A stretch of DNA of 64,000 bases from Rubellicoccus peritrichatus (GTDB lineage Bacteria > Verrucomicrobiota > Verrucomicrobiia > Opitutales > Cerasicoccaceae), in the NCBI RefSeq assembly GCF_033100135.1, contig NZ_CP136920.1, positions 372,001-436,000 of the forward strand, given 5' to 3'. How positions within the stretch are numbered: the first letter of the stretch is position 1; each line of letters begins with the position of its first letter. Of this stretch, positions 1-8,397 are shown piece after piece. A model generated the notes under the pieces. That model was not told the origin of the DNA. It did not search any database and worked only from the letters and a program-made list of their open reading frames with translations. Made by a program: the position numbers and the translations under genes.

Positions 1-540
1 AGCAAGTGGATGATCCGGCGCACAAATGGCCACAAGCTGATCCTCAAGAAACGGGATGACTTCCAACTGCCGCATCTTGTTTGGATAAGCGACAAGTCCA
101 AGATCCACAGCGTTATGCAACACATCCTCATAAACCAGATTTGAACGGCGATACTCCACCCTGACGTTAACCGTCGGATAATCCTGGAGAAAAGTTTTCA
201 CATACGGCGGCAACTCATGCAGCCCGATGCTATAAATAGTCGATATATGAATCGTTCCACTGATGACTTTCTTCATCTCTTGGAGTTCACTCACCAACTT
301 GTCATACATGTGAAGCAGCTCTTTAGCTGAGTCATAAAGCTTGGAGCCCTCACGAGTAAGCCGGAACTGCTTTTGGCTCCGATCAACGATCAAAACATTG
401 AAATGTTTCTCCATCGCCCGCAGTTGTTGACTGACCGCAGACTGGGTGATGCCATTTAGCTTTGCTGCCCGAGAAAAACTCTGGCTTTCCACTAAATCGG
501 AAAAGATCTTAAAGTTTTCAACATGCATAGTTAATGCCAT
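1..540 (-). CDS. LysR-family transcriptional regulator, N-terminal 180 residues (cut by window edge)
   Basis: The reading frame is open from an ATG at 540 to the left edge, so the C-terminus is missing. Residues 1-65 form a winged helix-turn-helix typical of LysR: the region around 'SFSRAAKLNGITQSAVSQQL' is the recognition motif. Residues from about 90 begin the periplasmic-binding-like effector domain ('GTIHISTIYSIGLHELPPY'). A second in-frame ATG at 528 is possible (MHVENF). It is divergent from the YggS gene with only 48 bases between, so it may control itself and that gene. The ligand cannot be told from this part. The overall look resembles CysB/CysL/CbbR-type regulators, which is a family impression only. 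Confidence 0.9.
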   Translation of the reverse strand, partial: MALTMHVENFKIFSDLVESQSFSRAAKLNGITQSAVSQQLRAMEKHFNVLIVDRSQKQFRLTREGSKLYDSAKELLHMYDKLVSELQEMKKVISGTIHISTIYSIGLHELPPYVKTFLQDYPTVNVRVEYRRSNLVYEDVLHNAVDLGLVAYPNKMRQLEVIPFLEDQLVAICAPDHPLA

Positions 541-571
541 AAACAAACCTTATCAGAAATCAAGTATAAAT

Positions 572-584
572 TTAGAAAATCTAA
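572..584. promoter_or_regulatory. Possible LysR-binding box (T-N11-A dyad)
   Basis: TTAGAAAATCTAA is a perfect 5-bp inverted repeat with a 3-bp centre and fits the general LysR box T-N11-A. It lies in the 48-bp divergent gap between the LysR gene and the YggS gene, 4 bp before the YggS start. The position makes sense for auto- or cross-regulation, but the site is short and AT-rich and could arise by chance. Confidence 0.3.
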
Positions 585-588
585 TCAT

Positions 589-1287
589 ATGGCGACCACA
601 CAACCACTAGAAGCAAATCTTAACTCAATCCGAAGCCGAATCAGCAATGCTTGTGAACTGGCCAAGCGCAGCACGGATGAAGTCCAGATTCTGCCAGTGA
701 CTAAAACACACTCTGCTGCAATTGTTGAGCTGGCTAAAAACGCAGGATTCAACTCAGTCGGTGAAAATAGAGTCCAGGAGGCTGCAGAAAAGAAACAGAG
801 CGCTTTAGTTGATATTCGTTGGGAGCTTATTGGCCATCTGCAGTCAAATAAATGCCGCCAAGCCGTTGAAATCTTTGATCGGATACATTCGGTCGACTCA
901 TTAAAGTTAGTCAAGCGGTTGGATACAGCAGCAGCGGAGCTAGGAAAAAAACTACCTATCCTGCTTCAGTTCAATACTGGTGAAGATCCAGCCAAGTACG
1001 GTGCAAAAGTCGATCAAGCTGATGTGATGATGGAAGCATGCCTCAATGCAACCCATCTTAAGCTCCAGGGATTCATGACGATCGCCCCATTAGACGACAA
1101 CCGAGATGTCGCACTCAACACATTCGTGAAACTACGTGAACTACGAGACCATTGTTCGCAAAAATTCAGTCATGAAATGCCAGAACTATCAATGGGAATG
1201 AGCGGAGACCTTGAACAAGCCATTGCTGCAGGCTCTACCTTAATTCGCGTCGGGTCAGCACTGTTTGGCAGTCGTCCACCACTATAA
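589..1287 (+). CDS. yggS: YggS/PLPBP-family pyridoxal phosphate homeostasis protein
   Basis: This is a 232-residue single-domain PLP-binding protein of the alanine-racemase TIM-barrel fold. It binds PLP but is not known to catalyse a reaction; the family buffers PLP and amino-acid/keto-acid balance in the cytoplasm. The cofactor lysine is K39 in 'LPVTKT'. Family signatures follow: 'VGENRVQE' near 57-64, 'IGHLQSNK' at 81-88, and the phosphate-binding end 'LSMGMSGDLEQAIAAGSTLI'. The length matches the family. The ATG at 589 starts just after the short divergent gap with the LysR gene; no strong ribosome-binding site is visible. It ends against a bidirectional terminator. Confidence 0.93.
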   Translation: MATTQPLEANLNSIRSRISNACELAKRSTDEVQILPVTKTHSAAIVELAKNAGFNSVGENRVQEAAEKKQSALVDIRWELIGHLQSNKCRQAVEIFDRIHSVDSLKLVKRLDTAAAELGKKLPILLQFNTGEDPAKYGAKVDQADVMMEACLNATHLKLQGFMTIAPLDDNRDVALNTFVKLRELRDHCSQKFSHEMPELSMGMSGDLEQAIAAGSTLIRVGSALFGSRPPL

Positions 1288-1293
1288 AAAATA

Positions 1294-1325
1294 GAGCGCC
1301 CGGTACACTTTAGCACCGGGCGCTC
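1294..1325. terminator. Bidirectional terminator hairpin between convergent genes
   Basis: GAGCGCCCGGT (1294-1304) pairs perfectly with ACCGGGCGCTC (1315-1325), an 11-bp GC-rich stem with a 10-nt loop. It sits between the YggS stop (1287) and the stop of the convergent PEGA gene (1345). An A-run (1286-1290) precedes the stem, giving a U-run on minus-strand transcripts; there is no U-run on the plus strand. Confidence 0.75.
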
Positions 1326-1344
1326 AGAGAATAACAAACAACAA

Positions 1345-1851
1345 CTAATTTGAATAAAATTCGATAACCTGATCGACCATATACTTGTGTTCAACAGGTC
1401 CAATCTGACCAGCTTCACGCTTTTGATCAACCTCAGCAATGATCGTTGCCATTTCCTCGTAGGCATCAGGCCCACGTGATGGTGGTAATACGGCTGGAAC
1501 CAAATTGATTTCAACTGGATTGGGATCCAAGTCGTAGTAAAGACCGGCATCGTCCATCAAACCAAAGCGAACATATCCTTGCCCAGCTTCGTTCTTTACT
1601 GGTGCAATGGTAGCATCGATTGTCTTATAGCCTTCTTTCTTGAGAATGACCCGATGAGGAATCTTGCGACTCAGTTCAATCTCAGTAGGCGTCCTGCCGA
1701 TATCTTCGCCGTCCAACATGACGGTAGCACCAGCCGGGAAGGTCTTAACTGCAACTTCTTGGGTTGCGCCTTTATCGAAAGTTTCACAACCAACCAATCC
1801 AAAGACGAGCGGGAGTAAGCACAGCGAAAAACGAGGTAAAGATTTGATCAT
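1345..1851 (-). CDS. PEGA-domain lipoprotein
   Basis: A 168-residue protein with a signal peptide and a lipobox (LVGC, Cys at residue 22), so it should be attached to a membrane. Residues 30-75 make one PEGA domain ('VKTFPAGATVMLDGEDIGRT' followed by 'HRVILKKEGYK'), a beta-sandwich found in surface and cell-envelope proteins. The rest has no recognised domain and includes a short acidic/helical tail. The gene is monocistronic, with a 420-base gap upstream and a shared terminator downstream. The function is unknown; a structural or sugar-binding envelope role is only a guess from the PEGA family. Confidence 0.82.
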   Translation of the reverse strand: MIKSLPRFSLCLLPLVFGLVGCETFDKGATQEVAVKTFPAGATVMLDGEDIGRTPTEIELSRKIPHRVILKKEGYKTIDATIAPVKNEAGQGYVRFGLMDDAGLYYDLDPNPVEINLVPAVLPPSRGPDAYEEMATIIAEVDQKREAGQIGPVEHKYMVDQVIEFYSN

Positions 1852-2272
1852 TTGACTGTAAATTAGAGCTTAACGAAATGACCTTCATAACTGATGGTCA
1901 AGGGCTAATATCACTTGAGCAAACAAAATGCACGCCCATGAGCTGCTTAACTGAGCCAGATTAGATCAGTAATTATCGATATATCTGGTTTTAAAAACCG
2001 CCAGACAACAAAGCTTACAGTGTTTACGGAAACATAATAAGGCATTCCCCTCACCATAGCCATTAATTGAACGGACAAAAGAGACCTGAAGATGGTTCTT
2101 GAAATTGCACTCAATCACCTTTAACTACATATTTTTTAGGAAGAACTACATTCTTCAATATTGAGGGGCGCAGCATACCGAATTGAACAATTGGAGCCTA
2201 CTGCGATTACCTCTTGCTCATGCACTCACACATAACTTGCCATAACGAAGCTACACCTAGAGGTGGCTCACA
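1852..2272. other. Intergenic region without a recognised gene
   Basis: 421 bases between the divergent PEGA gene and the CBS-domain protein gene. It is AT-rich and has no ORF of note, tRNA or long repeat. The only structure seen is a small GAAGAA/TTCTTC hairpin near 2140-2156. It presumably holds the two promoters. A GAGGTGG ribosome-binding site lies just before 2273. Confidence 0.6.
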
Positions 2273-3367
2273 ATGACTGCGCTCATAATAGCAGTCCTGT
2301 TTACGCTTGGAGTCTCAGCCTTCTGCTCGCTGCTGGAGGCAATGATTCTTAGCACATCCACTACGGACATTGAGGGCTTGAAAAAAAGCCACTCCAAACG
2401 CGGCATTATGCTGGAGCGCTTTCGTGAAGACATCGAAGAAACTTCGTCCGCCATCCTCGGCCTCAACACCGTTGCCAATACAGCTGGTGCGAGTGTAAGT
2501 GGTGCATTGGCCATCCATTCCTTCGGCCAGGAGAACATGATATTGTTTTCCACGTTTCTTGTTTTGGCGATTCTAATCCTCTCGGAAGTAATTCCCAAGA
2601 ATATCGGTGTCCTATATCGTGCACAGTTACTGCCTTGGATGATCTACCCGCTGCACGCAGTCAGGACAATCATGTTACCGATTTCATTTCTTTGCTCCAA
2701 AATCGTCCTGCTGGTCGCAGGAAAACGCCAGACAGACGAAGTCAGCGATCAGGAAATCATTCTGCTGGCCGAAAAAGGTGAAAAAGAGGGCAACATATCA
2801 AAAGACGAGAGCAGTATTATCTCTGGGGCTTTGAGCCTTGATGAAGTCCGCGTGGAAGACTTGATGACACCGCGCACGGTTGTTTTAGCTTTCCAAAAAG
2901 ATGCAACCATTGGCGAAGTCTTCGCCGAACATTCCAATATACCTTTCGCTCGATTACCGGTTTTCAATGAAAACATGGACGACATTGTAGGAATGGTTCG
3001 TCGTCGGGATTTGTTGAAAGCAAAGGCTGAAGACCGGGACCAGATCACTGTTGATGAACTCAAGCGGGGTATCATTTTCGTCCCCGAACAAACAAGTGTG
3101 GCCAATGCACTTAAGCAATTCCTGAAGGAGCATCAACAATTGGCTGCCGTAGTAGATGAATTCGGCTCAGTTGTTGGTGTTGTAACGATGGAAGATGTCA
3201 TTGAGCAAATCATCGGCCAGGAAATCTGGGAAACGGATGACCCTGCAGTCGATATGCGTGAGTTCGCTCGCCAAAAACAACTTGAAGAACAGGCTTCAAC
3301 AGCCAAACAGAAGATCGCATCTTCGATCAAACAGTCAATTCACCCTGAGCCGCAAGGTGGTGCCTAA
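2273..3367 (+). CDS. CNNM/DUF21 membrane protein with CBS-domain pair (CorC/TlyC 'hemolysin' family)
   Basis: A 364-residue protein. Residues 1-150 are the CNNM (DUF21) membrane domain with about three to four hydrophobic segments. A pair of CBS domains follows at roughly 190-310 ('VRVEDLMTPRTVV' and 'AAVVDEFGSVVGVVTMEDVI'). The usual C-terminal CorC_HlyC domain is absent; the protein ends in a charged, Gln-rich tail instead. Relatives take part in Mg2+/Co2+ efflux or Na+-coupled divalent cation transport, with the CBS pair sensing nucleotides. The start is supported by a GAGGTGG ribosome-binding site 8 bases upstream. lgt follows 53 bases later on the same strand, so they may be cotranscribed. 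Confidence 0.88.
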   Translation: MTALIIAVLFTLGVSAFCSLLEAMILSTSTTDIEGLKKSHSKRGIMLERFREDIEETSSAILGLNTVANTAGASVSGALAIHSFGQENMILFSTFLVLAILILSEVIPKNIGVLYRAQLLPWMIYPLHAVRTIMLPISFLCSKIVLLVAGKRQTDEVSDQEIILLAEKGEKEGNISKDESSIISGALSLDEVRVEDLMTPRTVVLAFQKDATIGEVFAEHSNIPFARLPVFNENMDDIVGMVRRRDLLKAKAEDRDQITVDELKRGIIFVPEQTSVANALKQFLKEHQQLAAVVDEFGSVVGVVTMEDVIEQIIGQEIWETDDPAVDMREFARQKQLEEQASTAKQKIASSIKQSIHPEPQGGA

Positions 3368-3420
3368 GTCCACGCTTTCAGGATTGATGTGAACCAACAA
3401 AAACGCCTTGGTCTCTAGCT

Positions 3421-4302
3421 GTGGCTGATAATTCAATGAGTCTAGCAGACAATGCTTCTAAATATTGGAAGCATGACTTGGATCCTTTCCTAATACAATT
3501 TCCAGATGGCTGGCCGCTGGAGGGCATACGCTGGTATGGCTTGGCCTACCTTGCCGGATTTGCCGTGGCAGCCTACTTGTTGCATCTCTATCATAAACGC
3601 GGACGTAGCTCTCTCAACCCTGACCAGCAGACAACACTCCTAACCGCCATTATTGTTGGAACAATCATTGGCGGACGTCTCGGCTACACATTACTGTACA
3701 ATTTTGGCGAATTCATCCACAATCCGCTAAGCATCTTTCAAGTGTGGAAAGGTGGTATGGCCAGCCATGGAGGCATGGTCGGAATCCTCTTAGCTGTTAT
3801 CTGGTTCGCCCGAAAACAAAAGATCCGCTTCTGGAGTGTGGCAGATATCATCGTCACCCTGGGCCCAGCTGGAGTACTCTTTGGTCGAATTGCCAACTTC
3901 ATCAACGCTGAACTCTGGGGAAAACCTGCAACAGTAGCATGGGCGGTAATTTTCCCAATAAAAGATGGGGCTGGTCAAATCATCGGCTACACAATTCCCA
4001 GACATCCATCACAGCTTTACGAAGCCTTCCTCGAAGGCTTGCTTCTCCTGGCTTACACCCAATGGCGTTACTGGAAGACGAACATCACCAAGAACCACCC
4101 AGGCCAACTCGCCTGCGAGTTCCTCATCGGCTATGGCATCGTACGAATCCTTGGTGAGGTTTTCCGTGAACCCGACGAATATGTCACCTTGATAGCAGGA
4201 CTGAGCCGCGGATCTTTTTACTCTGCAGTCATGGTGATTATTGGAATTGGACTCATGATATGGCTCAGGAAGGAACAAAAGGGCTCAAAAGTGGAACAAT
4301 AA
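3421..4302 (+). CDS. lgt: Prolipoprotein diacylglyceryl transferase
   Basis: Lgt transfers diacylglycerol from phosphatidylglycerol to the lipobox cysteine of prolipoproteins in the inner membrane. The 293-residue protein has about seven membrane segments. Signatures seen are 'GGRLGYTLLYN', the 'GGMASHGGMVG' loop with the essential His, and the family motif 'GRIANFINAELWG'. GTG at 3421 is the longest start; an ATG at 3436 (MSLADN) is also possible, and no clear ribosome-binding site decides between them. Several proteins in this window carry lipoboxes that would be its substrates (for example at 1345 and 45859). Confidence 0.95.
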   Translation: MADNSMSLADNASKYWKHDLDPFLIQFPDGWPLEGIRWYGLAYLAGFAVAAYLLHLYHKRGRSSLNPDQQTTLLTAIIVGTIIGGRLGYTLLYNFGEFIHNPLSIFQVWKGGMASHGGMVGILLAVIWFARKQKIRFWSVADIIVTLGPAGVLFGRIANFINAELWGKPATVAWAVIFPIKDGAGQIIGYTIPRHPSQLYEAFLEGLLLLAYTQWRYWKTNITKNHPGQLACEFLIGYGIVRILGEVFREPDEYVTLIAGLSRGSFYSAVMVIIGIGLMIWLRKEQKGSKVEQ

Positions 4303-4415
4303 CTGGCAAAGGCATTCAAAAACATGGGAAGCAGAAATGAAGGCAAATACTGAAAAAGCTTAAAAGGTTCGCACCCATTTGTGTTATTTCTAGTTTAAAT
4401 ATAAAAGTATACCCC

Positions 4416-6530
4416 ATGCCAGGCAATCAATCTACCCGACGATCTACCATTTGGCTTAAAAATCTTCGTCAAATACTGACGCAATGCGTTTGCATTTTGA
4501 CCATTTGCGGTCTTCCCTCCGCAGCAATGTCCAAGAACCGATTAGCAGACGAGTCCAGTCTTTATCTGAAACAGCATGCCGAAAACCCAGTCAACTGGTA
4601 TCCCTGGGGGGAGGAAGCCTGGGCCGCAGCCCGAGAGCAGGATAAGCCTGTCATTATCTCCATCGGCTATTCCGCCTGCCACTGGTGCCACGTCATGGCA
4701 CACGAGTCTTTCGAAGATGAATACATCGCCGGCTTGATGAACGAACACTTCATTTGCATCAAGGTCGACCGTGAGGAACGCCCGGATGTTGATCAGATTT
4801 ACATGGATGCCATCCAGATGATCAACGGCCACGGCGGCTGGCCACTCAATGCCTTTTGCCTGCCAGATGGACGCCCTTTCTTTGGCGGCACCTATTTCCC
4901 TCCAGAAGATCGCGGACAGGGAATCATCCCATGGCCTCAATTGCTGATGCGCATCTCCGATCACTACAAGCGGAATCGTAAGGATCTGGAAGAGAACGCT
5001 GACAACATCGTCAAGAACATGGCGCACTCCAACACCCCAATGGGTGCGACTGGTGAAGCGATCGGGAATGAGGCACTGATCGAAGCTGCCCAGGGAATCC
5101 TTTCACAGTACGACTCGGAATGGGGCGGTTTTGGAAAAGCACCCAAGTTCCCTCCCTCAATGACACTGGACTTCCTGCTCGCAGCAAGATCCACCAAGGC
5201 AGTCGAATCCAACTCCGCACTCGCCGCCAGTATCGATAAATCCGTCCGGCATACGCTGGATGCAATGGCCCATGGAGGCATCTATGATCAAATTGGAGGA
5301 GGCTTCGCCCGATACAGCGTCGATGAATACTGGCTGATTCCTCACTTTGAGAAAATGCTCTACGACAATGCCTTGCTTATCGACATCTATAGCAAAGCAT
5401 GGATGCGTTATCGCGATCCGCTTTATAAAGCGATTGTTGAAGAATGTATTGGCTGGCTGGAACGTGAGATGAAAGCTCCCGATGGCGGCTTTTACGCTTC
5501 CATCGACGCACAAAGCGAAGGCGAGGAAGGCAAATACTATGTCTGGATACCAGAGGAGCTGGTTGAAATCCTTGGTAAAGAGGATGCGGCAAAATTCGCT
5601 GACATCTATGGCATTACAGAGAAAGGTAATTTCGAACACGGCACCTCCAACCCAGCCTTGGTTTACAAGGCGATAGAGAAGCGCGACTCTATGGCGTCGC
5701 AGCGTGAAAAAATGCTCGCCGCACGCGATAAACGAACTCCGCCTGGCAAGGACAACAAGCGCCTCCTCTCCTGGAACAGCATGGTGGTCCGTGCACTCGC
5801 CGAAGCTGGCTTTGCCTTTCAAAAACCGGAATGGATTGTTCTGGCTCGTGAAACAGCCGATTGGCTCTGGGAAAACCTACGCGACGAATACGGGCGCTTC
5901 TACACTGTGTATTACACTGAGGGTGCACAACATATGGCAAATCTGGACGATTACGCTCACTACATTGAAGCACTTCTCGCTGTAGCAGCAAAAATTGATA
6001 CCATCGACCCTGGTGCCGCCCAGTCCTATATCGACAAAGCTGAAGCCGTAACGGCAACTGTTATGGAGCAATTCCAGGACAAACGCGAAGCGGGTTTTTT
6101 CTTCGTATCGGCTGATCATGAAGAACTCATCACCCGCAAAAAGGACTGGTTCGACAATGCCCGCCCTACTGGTAACAGCAGTATGGTTCACGTTCTATCC
6201 GCGCTTTACACTCTGACTGGCAAAGAGAAATACATTAAAGAATTAGGTGAGCTGAAAAAAGGTTATCCAGGGATCGCCGAACGTGCCCCGTCTGCGGTTG
6301 CTCACGCATTGTCAGGCATCACTCAGGACGCCATGGGCATCGCAGTCGTAAAAACCAAAGGAGATTACAGTCTGACTGATCTTAGTGCGCAACTGTCGGA
6401 AAAGCCATGGCGGGAAACGTATCTAATCACCACAGACGACGAAGCCCAACCAGAAGGGTTCCAGCTTTGTGTCGGCGTCCAATGCCTCCCTCCGGAAACT
6501 GAACCCGAAGCCGTAGTCGAGTTACTTTGA
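4416..6530 (+). CDS. Thioredoxin-domain protein of the SPATA20/YyaL (DUF255) family, with N-terminal hydrophobic extension
   Basis: A 704-residue protein. Residues about 40-205 are the DUF255 thioredoxin-like domain: '[19 protein letters not shown]' opens it and the redox motif is SAC88HWC91. The rest is an alpha/alpha toroid like N-acylglucosamine 2-epimerases and glycosidases ('[20 protein letters not shown]' is typical). Most family members begin close to the NRL motif; here the ATG at 4416 adds about 37 residues that read like a signal peptide (basic start, hydrophobic '[14 protein letters not shown]'). An internal ATG at 4527 would give the usual cytoplasmic form, but it has no ribosome-binding site. 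The biochemical activity of the family is not settled. Confidence 0.9.
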   Translation: MPGNQSTRRSTIWLKNLRQILTQCVCILTICGLPSAAMSKNRLADESSLYLKQHAENPVNWYPWGEEAWAAAREQDKPVIISIGYSACHWCHVMAHESFEDEYIAGLMNEHFICIKVDREERPDVDQIYMDAIQMINGHGGWPLNAFCLPDGRPFFGGTYFPPEDRGQGIIPWPQLLMRISDHYKRNRKDLEENADNIVKNMAHSNTPMGATGEAIGNEALIEAAQGILSQYDSEWGGFGKAPKFPPSMTLDFLLAARSTKAVESNSALAASIDKSVRHTLDAMAHGGIYDQIGGGFARYSVDEYWLIPHFEKMLYDNALLIDIYSKAWMRYRDPLYKAIVEECIGWLEREMKAPDGGFYASIDAQSEGEEGKYYVWIPEELVEILGKEDAAKFADIYGITEKGNFEHGTSNPALVYKAIEKRDSMASQREKMLAARDKRTPPGKDNKRLLSWNSMVVRALAEAGFAFQKPEWIVLARETADWLWENLRDEYGRFYTVYYTEGAQHMANLDDYAHYIEALLAVAAKIDTIDPGAAQSYIDKAEAVTATVMEQFQDKREAGFFFVSADHEELITRKKDWFDNARPTGNSSMVHVLSALYTLTGKEKYIKELGELKKGYPGIAERAPSAVAHALSGITQDAMGIAVVKTKGDYSLTDLSAQLSEKPWRETYLITTDDEAQPEGFQLCVGVQCLPPETEPEAVVELL

Positions 6531-6548
6531 TTTGGAGCCGGCGACCAA

Positions 6549-6899
6549 ATGAAATTCATCCCTCACCACGATGACGGCTGGATTGAAGGCCAGGGATATC
6601 GCAAGCAACCTTTATTGCTTCCAGCAGATTTAAATTGCGACGGAGCCTTGGTGCAAATTGTCGAGATTCCACCGCATACGAGCTGTCCCCTACATCATCA
6701 CAATCATCAGACTGAAGTCTTTCATATTATTGAAGGTGAAGGCCGAATGACGATTGGCGGCAAGACAGTTCATCTCAAACCCGGTGATACCGTAACGACA
6801 GAACCGGGAGAGCGACACGAAGCCATCAATGCAAGTGACAAGACCTGGCGCTACGTGGTTTTCAAGACAAACTGGTCAGCCGATGACAGCGTCTGGTAA
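6549..6899 (+). CDS. Small cupin-domain protein
   Basis: A 116-residue single cupin barrel. Motif 1 is visible as 'CPLHHHNHQTEVFHIIEGEG' (metal-binding His residues and Glu), and motif 2 as 'LKPGDTVTTEPGERHEA'. Such proteins bind a divalent metal and can be mannose-6-phosphate-isomerase-like, dioxygenase-like or sugar/ligand sensors; the sequence alone does not say which. A GGAG ribosome-binding site precedes the ATG. It starts 18 bases after the SPATA20-like gene and overlaps the next gene by 17 bases, so the three are probably one transcript. Confidence 0.85.
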   Translation: MKFIPHHDDGWIEGQGYRKQPLLLPADLNCDGALVQIVEIPPHTSCPLHHHNHQTEVFHIIEGEGRMTIGGKTVHLKPGDTVTTEPGERHEAINASDKTWRYVVFKTNWSADDSVW

Positions 6900-7272
6900 A
6901 TCGAAAAGTATTCATCGTCATCAGCACTTTGTTGAGCCATTGATGGAACGGCCCGGCTATACCCAGAAACCAATGTTTGGAGCAATTGGTTGTTATCTTG
7001 ATGGTAAGATGATCATGGTCCTGGCCGACCGAGAGGATCCGTGGCGAGGTTTACTCATCGCAACTGAACGAGATCAACACAAAGCCATCCAAGCAGACTT
7101 TCCAAAGCTCCAGCCGCATCCCGATGTCGTCAAGTGGCTCTACCTCCCGGAAACTGAAGATCACTTTGAAACCATTGGTAATAAGATCATTCAACTGATC
7201 GGAGAAGGCGACCCTCGCTTCGGCATCATCCCTAAGCCAAAGAAAAAGATGCACAAAAATCGCGATTATTAA
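6883..7272 (+). CDS. TfoX N-terminal-domain-like protein
   Basis: A 129-residue protein when started at the ATG at 6883, which overlaps the cupin gene by 17 bases. The core 'PMFGAIGCYLDGKMIMVLAD' matches the fold signature of the TfoX N-terminal domain family (MFGG-x-G-LYLDGK type). A longer frame to 6829 exists, but it would lie deeper in the cupin gene and start with residues unlike the family. In this family, full TfoX proteins regulate competence; short stand-alone forms like this have unknown roles. The tail is Lys-rich. It is likely translated by coupling to the cupin gene. Confidence 0.72.
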   Translation: MTASGKSKSIHRHQHFVEPLMERPGYTQKPMFGAIGCYLDGKMIMVLADREDPWRGLLIATERDQHKAIQADFPKLQPHPDVVKWLYLPETEDHFETIGNKIIQLIGEGDPRFGIIPKPKKKMHKNRDY

Positions 7273-7350
7273 CATTATCCTGTTAACGCAAACTCATGGT
7301 GAGTCTTCATTCTCTCGAAATTCTTTTTAGTGTTAATAAACTCCACAATC

Positions 7351-8337
7351 ATGATCCAAGTAATATCCCGCACGGCATTGACCATTCTCACACTCGTTTC
7401 TCTGGTTCAAGCTACGGCGTATTCAGCGGAAAGCCCAAAACTCAAAGCACTCATCATCGACGGGCAGAACAATCACGCTGTCTGGCCCAAATCTACAATC
7501 ATGATGAAACAATATCTGGAAGACACCGGATTATTTGAAGTCGATGTCGACCGTACGCGTTTTACCTGGAGAGCAAATAATCAGAAAGCTTTTCTACCAC
7601 TGGCCGGAGTTGGGGAAACCGAAGACTTGGAACAACCAAAAACAGACCCTGATTTCGAACCTTCCTTTGAAGACTATGACGTCGTCATCTCCAACTTTGG
7701 CTGGAAAGCTGCCGACTGGCCCGAGGACACACAGGAAGCACTTGAGGACTACATGGAAAATGGCGGTGGCTTTGTATCCGTCCATGCTGCAGATAACTCA
7801 TTTCCTAAATGGAAAGAGTACAATAAAATGATTGGCCTTGGTGGCTGGGGAGGACGCAATGAAAAGGATGGACCTTATGTTTATTACACAAATGAAGGCG
7901 AACTCGTAAGAGATACATCTCCAGGCGGTTCCGGTGCCCATGGTCCCAAGGGTCACTTCCCCATTACCGTTCGAGTTGCAGATCATCCAATTACCGAAGG
8001 CATGCCAGAAGTCTGGCTGACATCAAAAGACGAGTGCTATGCCAAGCTCCGTGGCCCTGCAGAAAACATGACAATCCTGGCAACCGGAAAAGATGTTTCC
8101 GGCAAAGCTCCCACTGATCGTCATGAACCCATTTTGATGGTTGTGGATTATGGCGATGGGCGAATCTTTCATACGACACTTGGGCATGACACCGACGGAT
8201 TCGAAGGTGTCGGCTTCATTACCTCCTTCACCCGCGGAGCGGAATGGGCAGCAACTGGAGAAGTATCACAATCCATCCCGAACGATTTTCCCACAGCTGA
8301 AGAATCTTCGAGTCGCAAATTCAAGCTGAGGAAATAA
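7351..8337 (+). CDS. Secreted ThuA-like (trehalose-utilisation family) protein
   Basis: A 328-residue exported protein. Residues 1-25 are a signal peptide ending near 'ATAYSAES'. The rest is the ThuA fold, a class I glutamine-amidotransferase-like domain: 'KALIIDGQNNHAVW' starts it, and 'VVISNFGWKAADWP', 'GGGFVSVHAADNSF' and 'GRIFHTTLGHD' are family hallmarks. An in-frame TTG/ATG region further upstream adds only seven residues; the ATG at 7351 leads directly into the signal peptide. It is followed by a secreted sulfatase after 60 bases. ThuA-sulfatase neighbours are common in Planctomycetota and Verrucomicrobiota and suggest polysaccharide breakdown; the exact substrate is unknown. Confidence 0.88.
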   Translation: MIQVISRTALTILTLVSLVQATAYSAESPKLKALIIDGQNNHAVWPKSTIMMKQYLEDTGLFEVDVDRTRFTWRANNQKAFLPLAGVGETEDLEQPKTDPDFEPSFEDYDVVISNFGWKAADWPEDTQEALEDYMENGGGFVSVHAADNSFPKWKEYNKMIGLGGWGGRNEKDGPYVYYTNEGELVRDTSPGGSGAHGPKGHFPITVRVADHPITEGMPEVWLTSKDECYAKLRGPAENMTILATGKDVSGKAPTDRHEPILMVVDYGDGRIFHTTLGHDTDGFEGVGFITSFTRGAEWAATGEVSQSIPNDFPTAEESSSRKFKLRK

Positions 8338-8397
8338 AAATTCAGATTACTTTAAAAGTAATATGCAAAAATATCATTGGCCGGACATTACCTTTGT

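Noticed and set aside
5157-5822. 221-codon open frame antisense to the SPATA20-like gene
   Set aside because: No family resemblance, and the opposite strand carries conserved motifs throughout.
6549-7272. Cupin plus TfoX-N pair as a toxin-antitoxin system
   Set aside because: Both families are known and neither is a toxin or antitoxin; the overlap is ordinary translational coupling.
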